Source: Conidiobolus incongruus B7586
Taxonomy: Eukaryota; Entomophthoromycota; Entomophthoromycetes; Entomophthorales; Conidiobolaceae
NCBI GenBank assembly: GCA_000697335.1
Contig: JNEM01015911.1
Span: 1-22,592, forward strand
Direction of reading: 5' to 3'
DNA length: 22,592 nt
Positions 10,499 to 19,060 of the stretch are shown in pieces; position 1 is the first letter of the stretch, and each line of letters begins with the position of its first letter. The position numbers and the translations under genes are program-made. The notes below the pieces were generated by a model. That model did not search any database. It was given only the letters and a program-made list of their open reading frames with translations, and had not been told where the DNA came from.

Positions 10499-12387
10499 AT
10501 GATTAATTTGAACAGTATAAAAATTTTAAATAGACAATTTATAAAGTCTAAATACCTCTTTAACTTCAAAATTTATAAGTCACAATATTTTCAATTTCAA
10601 AGGAATTCAAGTTCTAAAGTAGTCACTTTGACAAAAGACAGGTACACTTGGTTAAAGAGAGATGAATGTTTTAAAACTTTAAACCAACAAGATCTCGAAT
10701 TTTTTAAATCGGTTGTTGGAGAGAGTGGTATGACTGCTAATTTGGAAGATGTCAGCGAATTGGAGCCCTTTAATCAGGACTGGATGGGAGTTTATAAGGG
10801 CTCAAGTCAGTGCGTTTTAAAGCCTAATACAATTGAACAGGTGTCTAAAATTTTGAAATATTGTAATGATAATAAGTAAAAAAACTTTAATTTTCAGGGT
10901 CTCAATATATTCTTACCGATTATTTTAGATTAGCTGTTGTACCTCAGGGTGGTAATACTGGTTTAGTTGGTAATTTTATCAATGAATATAATATCTGATT
11001 AGAGTATTAATATTTGATTTAAGTGGAAGTGTTCCAGTATTTGATGAAGTGATTATTTCGACTGCTAGATTAAATAAAGTGAGATCTTTTGACAATGTAT
11101 CAGGTATTTCTATATTGTGAGTATTCAGTAAATTCATTATTAAATGTATAATTCAGGAGTAATTGTTGCTGATTCTGGATGTATCCTTGAGCAATTGAAT
11201 CAGTATCTTGAGCCTGAAGGCTATATGATGCCACTTGATTTAGGTGCTAAGGGAAGTTGTCACATTGGTGGTAATTTGGCTACTAATGCCGGGAGTCTCA
11301 GATTACTTCGATATGGATCATTACATGGTACTACTCTTGGACTTGAAGTTGTAAGCATTTTCTAGTATTTAATATATAACAAAATATTAATAAAGAGAAA
11401 TAGGTCCTTCCTGATGGTACTATATTAGATAATTTGAGTACCCTTCGCAAGGATAATACAGGATATGATCTCAAGTAATTATTCATTGGATCAGAAGGTG
11501 CCCTTGGTATCATTACTGCTGCTTCTATCTTTACACCTAAAATTCCCAAGGTACTTCTCTATAATTTTCTAAAATCAATAATACAGATTATTAATCAAAT
11601 ATTATAGGCTGTTAATGTCGCATTATTGGGTGTGCACAGCTACGAAGATGTACAAATGATTTTCAGACACGCTAGGGGCGATCTCTTAGAAATTTTATCA
11701 GCTTTCGAATTTATGGATATTGACAGTTTTAAAGTAGCTTTAAATCATGCTAAAATCCCTGATCCTCTCTCCGAAACTTATCCATTTCACGTATTGATTG
11801 AAACCCATGGATCCAATGCAGATCATGATCAAGAGAAATTAGGATTGGTGTTGGAGAGCTTACTCACTTCAGGATTGGCTTTAGATGGTACATTGGCTCA
11901 AGATCAGACTCAAATTGGTAAGATTTGGTCCATTCGTGAATTGATTCCAGAAGCCATCCAACATATTGGAAAACCTTATAAGTACGACGTTTCCATTCCT
12001 TTACCAGATCTCTACAACGTCGTCCAAATTGTCAAAGCCAAATTAGCTGATAAAGGATACTACGATCCAACTGGTAAGAATAAGGACGCTCTCATCAGAG
12101 AAATTTGTGGATATGGTCACATTGGTGATGGCAATTTACACTTGAATATCGTAGCGAGTGAAGCATCTCCCAGAGTCTCCCAAATCTTAGAGCCTTTCGT
12201 ATTTGAAGTTGTCCAAACTTTCCAGGGATCTATTTCTGCTGAGCATGGATTAGGTCTCCAAAAAGCCAAATTTATCCAATATTCCAAATCTGATACTATG
12301 ATCAAAACTATGCAAAGTATTAAGGGTTTGTTAGATCCTAACAAAATTTTGAATCCTTATAAATACTTACCCTCTCCTACCAACTAA
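10499..12387 (+). CDS. D-2-hydroxyglutarate dehydrogenase (D2HGDH/Dld2-like), six exons, with an in-frame stop and a defective-looking intron
   Basis: Exons: 10499-10875, 10929-10970 (or 10969), 11024-11103, 11157-11350, 11404-11550 and 11608-12387 (TAA). Ignoring the two defects, the product is 539 residues, normal for this mitochondrial FAD enzyme, which oxidises D-2-hydroxyglutarate to 2-oxoglutarate. Residues 1-40 are basic and lack acidic residues (targeting peptide). The FAD-binding loop [11 protein letters not shown] lies at about 131-141, the [13 protein letters not shown] metal/flavin motif near 448-460, then [10 protein letters not shown] and [14 protein letters not shown]. Two problems lie in the segment shared with the pseudogene. 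TAA at 11476-11478 sits where the family has Gln in DLKQLFIGSEG. The second intron cannot be spliced GT-AG in frame at its expected 3' site. Exon 1 and the long last exon are fully intact. D-lactate dehydrogenases (Dld1) are related, but the C-terminus fits D2HGDH/Dld2/Dld3 better. It may be recently inactivated. Confidence 0.85.
10834..11549 (+). repeat. Right arm of the 716-bp inverted repeat, inside the dehydrogenase gene
   Basis: It spans the end of exon 1 through the second-last base of exon 5 and matches the minus strand of 6134-6849 with one difference, G at 11500. The tract includes four introns, which are as identical as the exons. Intronic identity cannot be explained by selection on protein. 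Confidence 0.95.
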
Positions 12388-12809
12388 TTTTATTACTTAA
12401 TATATTATATAAAATGTATTATAAAAATTCTTAAAATCATTTTTATGTATTAGAGTCTGTTTTATTTATGTTTATATAATATTTAATATTTTATAGATTT
12501 ATCAATTTGGATATTTATCTTAGATTTGACTTTAAAATTATATCAAAATTTCAAATTTTAGTTTGTGAGTAGAATAGCATTTATTATTAAAGAAATGATA
12601 AACTTTCATTTTTATTAGTTAATATTATATGGTCATAATGATTATATTAATACATAAATATTAATTTAAGTTGAAAATTATTTACTAACAATAATGTGAA
12701 ACATTTGTAAACATAATAAAGTACTAGATTTATTTAAAGTTAATTGACCTAAAAGCAATAAAAACTGAATTAATCAGCATCTGAATTCTTATTAAATATT
12801 TATATGTAA
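12388..12809. other. Convergent intergenic region
   Basis: About 420 AT-rich bases between the stop codons of the dehydrogenase (plus) and GET1 (minus) genes. It should hold both 3' UTRs; AATAAA-like strings occur (for example near 12715), but any of them could be chance in such AT-rich DNA. Confidence 0.5.
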
Positions 12810-13635
12810 TTATTGTCTGACTTGGCTCAAATTCCTCATTTCCATCAATTTGGAAGTCAAGTCACTCAAGTTGAAACCTGGTTGAGGGTTGGGTTTGGGT
12901 GGGTTTATCAATTTGGAGGCCATGCGTTGACAGATAAATAACCATAATAATATACTCAAAGTGCCTAGCAATAGAATAAATATCTTAGTTGAAATATTGT
13001 AAATTAGTAAAAAATACCTAATTGGCTTGTGGGATAACTCAAATAACGTTCTAGTGGACCAAACCAACCGAAAGGTAGAGTGAAAGCTGGGGATGAGCGG
13101 AATAGAAGGGCCCACAAAAACATGGTCAAATACATTATAATATAGACGACTATAGAAAAGATAGCTTGAAAGGTAGTTATAGCATAACCTTGATGTTTTT
13201 CTAAATTTTGTCAATATTAAAAATAAATTCACAATTGATAAATTATGAAAAATTACTAATTTCGTCTATTTCGGCTTGGACTTTATCGTGTTTTCTTCTA
13301 GCTTTAGCCCATCTAGAAAATTCTTGCTAAAATCACAATTATTAATAGAATTTTATCAATAAACTATATAACTTTACTTTATTATCCAATCCATTAATCT
13401 CATCCTTCAACTCCAATAACTTTCTATTTAATTTTTTACGTCTTTTTTCGCTTTGGTCACCTATTAACCAAGTGTAATAGGGATAAAACTAAAATACTTT
13501 ATGAATATTATTATATATAGATGAATATCAATATTATACTTTGTGACTGGAATTCCAAACACCTTTATATTTAATAAATTCTATAGCGAAACAAATAAAA
13601 CTTGTTGATAGGATTAAAATTATATCAACTCCCAT
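12810..13635 (-). CDS. GET1: GET1/WRB subunit of the tail-anchored protein insertion receptor, five exons
   Basis: Exons on the minus strand: 13635-13540, 13488-13378, 13326-13257, 13200-13018 and 12964-12810 (TAA), joined by GT-AG introns of 51-56 nt in frame. The product has 204 residues, typical for Get1. A first membrane helix covers about residues 4-21. The cytosolic coiled coil follows, with DQSEKRRKKLNRKLLELKDE and then SRWAKARRKHDK (73-84), the family's WAKLRRKLDK motif, which contacts the Get3 ATPase. A second helix lies at about 101-124, PFGWFGP at 135-141 matches the conserved LPxGWF loop, and a third helix at about 152-168 starts LGTLSILLW. Get1 with Get2 takes tail-anchored proteins from Get3 into the ER membrane. 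The ATG at 13635 is preferred over one at 13779 in the same frame because it places the first helix at the N-terminus, as in the family. Confidence 0.88.
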
Positions 13636-14589
13636 TTTGTTGGATTTTAATATTATGTGATTTTTGTTTTTTATTCTATGTATTTGATAGTTATGAGTTA
13701 ATGCAATTGTAATCAATTTAATAATAGTTGAAATTAAATGTGGGATTAAAATTGAAATTTTAGTTTTTTGTGGCTTCAATATTAAACTAAATATTTTAAT
13801 GAAAATAAATTGAATTTAATTAATATATTCGATAATATTTTTGCATATACATAGAAGAGTAATATTATTAATAAATAGAGGATAACAGAATATAGGTTAA
13901 TATTCTTAGTATTTTTGACCAATAACTAAATTAAATTTGTAAAAAACTTGAATCAATCTTTAATCCATAATTAATATGAATTTTATTTTTAGTTCAATTT
14001 TTCCAACTAAAAGCCAACAATAAATATGAAAATTAAAAATTATATTGAATGCTAAAACAGTCAGACTGTGATTATTTAATATTATATAAAGATCGAATAT
14101 CAATATATTTTACAGGATATAATTTATAACTTTTTAAATTAAATAATATACAATATTACTGTATGAAATTTGATCAGGATATATTAAATAATTTCAATAT
14201 TATTAAATTATATTCTGATTTGATGATCTTCAATACAAAAATTATATTAATTAATTATTTATAATTATTGTTTAAATATTGAAAGTACATTACTAGAAAT
14301 ATGAGTTAAATACTTTTATTCATTGTTTTAACTGTAAATGAATAATAAATTTTGAAATATAAAGCATAACTCATAATATATTACACAAATAGCATATTAA
14401 TTAAGATTATCAAAGTAAGATATTAGTATAGAAATTAAGAAATGGTAATTTTTTAATTTCTGATCTTTCAAACAAATTATACATTTTGAAAGATTATATA
14501 TATATATATAATATATAGGAAATTAAATATTTTCAAACTATATATATATATATATATATCTAATTTTAATTATTTTTTTTTATTAAAAT
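13636..14589. other. Gene-free AT-rich region upstream of GET1
   Basis: Nearly 1 kb of A+T-rich sequence with no supported gene. The GET1 promoter should be close to 13640-13900. Two TA-dinucleotide runs lie at its far end. Confidence 0.5.
14495..14559. repeat. Two (TA)n runs
   Basis: Runs of alternating T and A at 14495-14510 and 14539-14559 are separated by about 28 bases. They lie just before the start of the second transposon remnant and could mark its edge (Tc1/mariner elements insert at TA), but no target duplication can be identified. Confidence 0.85.
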
Positions 14590-15735
14590 ATTTTGATTTT
14601 AAAATTTACACTTAAATTTAATTATGTTTAAACTAGATTGTAATTATCAAAAAGCTTTTATTTTTGTATCTTTAAAACTTAATTATAAACCATTTAAAAT
14701 AATTTAAAACTTATAAACAATTTATAAAAATAGTATTTTATTTAAAATTACCATATATTATTAAATTTGTAATTTTAAAACTAAAAGGGATATTATTTAA
14801 AATTTACTAAAATTTAAAAGATTAATTTCTATTGTTATTTTTTTTATTTATTAATAATGTAAAAAAATATATTAAAAAATACCTTTTTATTTTTATTAAA
14901 GTAATTTAATATTAATTATATAAGTATATTTTATTTAATTAAGTTTAAACTTAAATTAATTAATAAAAATATAAAATAAATACCATATAATTTAACAAAA
15001 GCTTAAAAGAAAATTAAAACAATTAAAATTAAATTAAACTTATTAAAGTATAGTTAAAAACAAAGGTTTTTATAGTAAATATTTACAATTAATAAATTTT
15101 AAATTCTTTTATATAATTTCTTACTTAAAAATAAAATAAAATATTAAGTTAAATTAATTTTCTTTATAAATTTTAATGAATAAATACTTTAAATATAAGT
15201 GAATATTAATTATTGTTATAAATTATAATTTTATATAATTTTCTTATTTAATAACTTAAAAAAAATTAATCAATAATAAATTATATATTATTTTTTTTAA
15301 ATAAAATAATTTTTAAATGGTGTTTTTAATATAAATTAAAAACACTTATTATTTTGTATAATAATTATAAAATATATAAAGTTAAAACTATAAAAGATTT
15401 TTTATATAAAAAAATAAAGAGAGTTACTACATTTAATATATTCACTTGATTATAACTTAAGTAATTATAATTGTTTTAAATAATTAAAAAAACAGCTTAC
15501 AAGAAAAAAAATTCCTGTAAATAAATTAAATTAGTTTATAAAATATCAAATTTTAATCTTTAATAAAAAAAACTATTTTTTAAATATCAGAAGCTTACTA
15601 AAGGTATAAAAGAGAGTTATTAATAATAAAAGAGGTTATTAATTTTATATTATTCATTAATTTTTATATACTATTTATTAATTTATTTGTTTAATTTTAA
15701 TTTCAAAATTGTACTATTATTTAATTTCTACACTA
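14590..15735 (+). mobile_element. Decayed Tc1/mariner-like DNA transposon remnant, copy B, extremely AT-rich
   Basis: This block aligns with 5100-5990 in the same order, and includes about 250 extra bases in its middle (around 15020-15270) that copy A lacks. Shared stretches include AAATAAAATAATTTTTAAAT near 15300 and near 5580. At about 15430-15610 the translation again gives a Tc1-like SLDYNL-type motif followed by a Leu/Lys-rich segment, but with more stops than copy A. Most differences from copy A put A or T where A has G or C, so G+C is only about one base in ten by eye. It is long dead. No terminal repeats are clear. Confidence 0.6.
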
Positions 15736-17161
15736 ATATCATACTCAAATTATTATTATAAAAGACCTAAATAATTATTTAATATGAAAGTTGTATTTCT
15801 AGATAATCTATATATTATAATTGGATATAATTCAAAGAGATTTTTAAATTCCTAAAATGTTTTGATGTTCATTAAAGTATTATGATGAAAAAAATATTAA
15901 TAATTAAATGGATTGTAGAGTTATTTTAGTCTTGATATCTGATAAAATATGGCAGCATTAAAAATATTTATGGCACAAGAGTGAATTGGGACAAATTAGA
16001 ACACCAAAATATAGCAAGGTTTGATTAAATATTTATAGATTTTTATACCTCTTGTGGTTAAGGCTTACCAATCTAAGTTCAAGTTTGTTCACTTTTGATA
16101 AATTTGTCAAAGTTTATAATGAGGATTAGAAAATGAACTCAATAGATTAAAACTTTATCTATTAGGCTATCCTATGGGATATATATAATCAACTGAGACA
16201 TTGCAATTTTGGCCTAGAGGACTCTGACTTCCAGCTACAATAAAAACCAGATAATGTCATTATTTATTAAATAAACACCGCAAATATATTTAACTTAACC
16301 TATAATTTAAATCACTCTGGCCAAGCTAATAAGTATTTGAGAAGAAAAAAATATAACTTCAAAGTGAAAAAAATCAAAATAATTGATTTTTCAAATTTAT
16401 ACAATAATTTAGGATTTACACTATTACATTTAAATCTAAATTATATATTGATGAATAAGTTATGCAATATTATAAATTTTGATATGGTACTACACAGCTA
16501 TATTTGACGTTTTGTGAAAAGATGAATTTTTTAAATATATTGATTTTTTTATATATTCTTAGTTGTAATAACCCAGCCTAAAATTTCATCCTTCTACCAC
16601 AGTCAGGGTCACACTTTCAGAAGAATTGCAAGAAAGATACTGAAATAATTTAAATAGTATCAATTGGCGACTAAAGACGAAGGAGTATATAATATTTAGT
16701 CATCTGAAGCAACTATCAAAAAATTATGATGGCTAAAGGTTGAAAAAAATGATATCAACTTCAATACAAATCAATAAAAATACAGCAGATATAATATTTT
16801 GAAATTTGAAATATTATGAATGAATGAATGAATACAAAGTAAATCACAAATAGGTTTATGCTTATATTAATATGATTTCATGGTTGTAAATTTACATGAA
16901 GGGGTTCATAATAAATCATAAGTGATTAACATTTCAATCTTTTATATATTGTGAATATTCATAATAATTTATAGAATGTTCTTGCAAAATATACTATTAA
17001 AACTATGGATTCATTTCAATTTTAGCGAAAATAATAATATAGTGACTTGATTAATGTTATAGAAAATGGTAATTAAGCTATGGAAAAGGGGTGAAATTAC
17101 AATACTTTGATATGCTATAATAGTATATAGAATTATATTCACAAAAGAAAAATAAATTATA
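15736..17161. other. Gene-free region with less AT-rich islands
   Basis: About 1.4 kb between the transposon remnant and the regulator gene. Two islands with more balanced composition stand out, at about 15930-16270 and 16560-16740. The second reads QPKISSFYHSQGHTFRRIAR on the plus strand near 16575-16635, but stops follow soon after and I do not recognise it. A short (GAAT) run is at 16817-16833. These may be remains of older genes or elements; none is called. Confidence 0.5.
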
Positions 17162-19060
17162 TTACATAATATCTTTCTGTAAGCCATTACCAAGTTTAGG
17201 TTTGCCAATTGGCTTATTCATATGGAAAATTTCGTCCCAGTCATTTCTGTAAAATCCTAACCAAGTTATGGCAAGACGTTCAATGAGCGTGTGATTAGTG
17301 AACTGGTGAAATTCAAACCCTAGTACACCTTTTAGAGATTCGACTAGGAGTGGAATAACAATGGTAGAAAATTGGTGAATTTTTTGGCTGAATGGATCCA
17401 TGGAAGGAGTTGTAGCGACAGAATCCCAAATATGTTTGATAATTTTGGAAACTGCGAGAGACATTAAATGAATGTAAGTGCGACTAGCGCTACCATAAAC
17501 TGAAAATAGATGATTTTGAGCAGATGCGTAAAATCCTACCGATATAATACTTCTAATTAAACTCGCCAAATAGCGCTTATTCAAATAATTGAAAAAGCGT
17601 TGACTTTGGGATGGGTGGGGTAAATATGGTATAAATAGGAAGATGTTGCAGAAGTGGTAATGTTGAAGTAATAGTCCCATCATGAGGAGTTGTTTGGTGG
17701 ACATATCCTCCCGATATTGATATTTTTCTATGTTTTTGAGCCATTTGTATAATAGTTCTTTAATGCGAGTTAATTCGCGATAATCGTTCTCAGAAGGTTG
17801 CAATCCCATACATGAAACAGATTTAAGTTTGCGATTATTAATAATAATTTGAGCTAATGTTGGTGCTATAGAATGGTGCAAATACCAAAAATCCAAATAT
17901 TGAGGCGCTAAAATAGATGGTGAAATAGGTCCAGCGAATAAAGCATCCATACCGGACATCAGATATGGACTTTCGAATAGTTCCATATCACAAAAAGAAA
18001 CCACGAAACCGGCGGATAGGAATAGTGTTTTAAATATGAAACAGCTCCATATCATTAAACTTTCCTCCCATTTCATATATTCTTCAGTAAATTCTCCTGA
18101 ATTAATAAATGGTCTAGTCTTCAAGATTTCATCTTTAGGTTGAAGGAATTTTTCTGGAATATTTAATTGATGAAGCATTTCCCAATTCTTTTCAAAATAA
18201 TACGGTGTTTTTTGATAGTCTAAATTCAAGAGAAGAATGGATACTTGGACGAGTGTCATAGACGGTTTACTTAATAATTGGTCATAAAGATGGGTAGCTT
18301 TTTGATAGTAATATTGACCTACAGCGAAAGGATCGGGTACGCCTTCGAAAGGTTTTAAATGGAGATATTTTGTAGCAACTGCCAAAACCGCCCAAAGTAA
18401 TAACTGAGTTTCTTGGTCTAGTTGAGTTTGCGACAATTTTTTAGAAAGTAAACCAGGATGAACGAAGGTACAAAAAGGATGAAAATGATTAAAATAAAGC
18501 TGTAGCAAGTGTCTTTCGAAAGCAACAAAATCTATATTATCCAAATTATTGGTAGGTTGAATATCCGGTATTTTGGTGATATCGGTTGCAAGTCCTCGAA
18601 AGTATTCTTGAGGTGCTTTCAAGCATAGCTGTTGACTGTTGGAATGTTTTTTCATTAAAATCACCCAGTGAATATCTTGACTCGATAGAAAATTTTCTAA
18701 ACAATAATACGAATTGGAATTAGTAGTTAATTGGTCCAAAAAGACTCGAAAAAAAGTTTGAGTGGGTGATAGTGGTATGGGGGCAGGTATCAAGTTATTA
18801 CATATTATCCACTCCTGCTTTTTCTTATATTTTGCAACTTTATCCTCCTTCTTAGGGATATTATAAGGCTTTTTAGTCTTTTGGTTTAAATTACTATCGA
18901 AAAATTTATTCATTCTTCCTTGTTTGTAGTAAAAGGACTTGGATTCATTGGTATCTATTACAAAGTTGATAGATGGCATACCACTGAGCCCATCTACACC
19001 TGGAACGAATTTAAGCCGCTTATATTTTTTACTAGAAGTGTTATTTGCAGATTGAGACAT
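17162..19060 (-). CDS. Fungal-specific transcription-factor-domain protein (Fungal_trans) without a visible Zn2Cys6 cluster
   Basis: A single open frame of 632 codons from ATG at 19060 to TAA at 17162, with no introns, whereas its multi-exon neighbours have three to five. From about residue 183 the sequence follows the fungal transcription-factor middle homology region: LLQLYFNHFHPFCTFVHPGL (185-204), LLLWAVLAVATKYLHL (220-235), YYQKATHLYDQL (251-262) and PSMTLVQVSILLLNL (266-280). Such regulators usually bind DNA through an N-terminal Zn2Cys6 cluster. Here the first 90 residues are basic (KKYKRLK, KKEDKVAKYKKK) but have no cysteine cluster, and the minus-strand sequence just upstream shows no exon encoding one. 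It could be a cofactor-type member, use another DNA-binding segment, or have an unseen distant exon. The target genes cannot be inferred. Confidence 0.8.
   Translation of the reverse strand: MSQSANNTSSKKYKRLKFVPGVDGLSGMPSINFVIDTNESKSFYYKQGRMNKFFDSNLNQKTKKPYNIPKKEDKVAKYKKKQEWIICNNLIPAPIPLSPTQTFFRVFLDQLTTNSNSYYCLENFLSSQDIHWVILMKKHSNSQQLCLKAPQEYFRGLATDITKIPDIQPTNNLDNIDFVAFERHLLQLYFNHFHPFCTFVHPGLLSKKLSQTQLDQETQLLLWAVLAVATKYLHLKPFEGVPDPFAVGQYYYQKATHLYDQLLSKPSMTLVQVSILLLNLDYQKTPYYFEKNWEMLHQLNIPEKFLQPKDEILKTRPFINSGEFTEEYMKWEESLMIWSCFIFKTLFLSAGFVVSFCDMELFESPYLMSGMDALFAGPISPSILAPQYLDFWYLHHSIAPTLAQIIINNRKLKSVSCMGLQPSENDYRELTRIKELLYKWLKNIEKYQYREDMSTKQLLMMGLLLQHYHFCNIFLFIPYLPHPSQSQRFFNYLNKRYLASLIRSIISVGFYASAQNHLFSVYGSASRTYIHLMSLAVSKIIKHIWDSVATTPSMDPFSQKIHQFSTIVIPLLVESLKGVLGFEFHQFTNHTLIERLAITWLGFYRNDWDEIFHMNKPIGKPKLGNGLQKDIM

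Noticed and set aside
11476-11478. TAA or TAG reassigned to glutamine in this organism
   Set aside because: RPC3, GET1, ORMDL and the regulator encode many Gln with CAA/CAG, have no internal TAA or TAG, and end at family-typical lengths with TAA or TAG. The dehydrogenase also ends properly with TAA.
12117-12344. Antisense open frame of 75 codons
   Set aside because: It lies opposite the conserved C-terminal exon of the dehydrogenase, and its sequence is explained by that coding strand.
16047-16089. tRNA- or SINE-like string with weak A-box and B-box similarity
   Set aside because: The spacing between the boxes is too short, no acceptor stem pairs, and neither box fits the consensus well.
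17011-17208. Small hydrophobic open frame on the minus strand
   Set aside because: It overlaps the 3' end of the regulator gene in another frame and consists mostly of AT-driven Ile, Leu and Phe codons.
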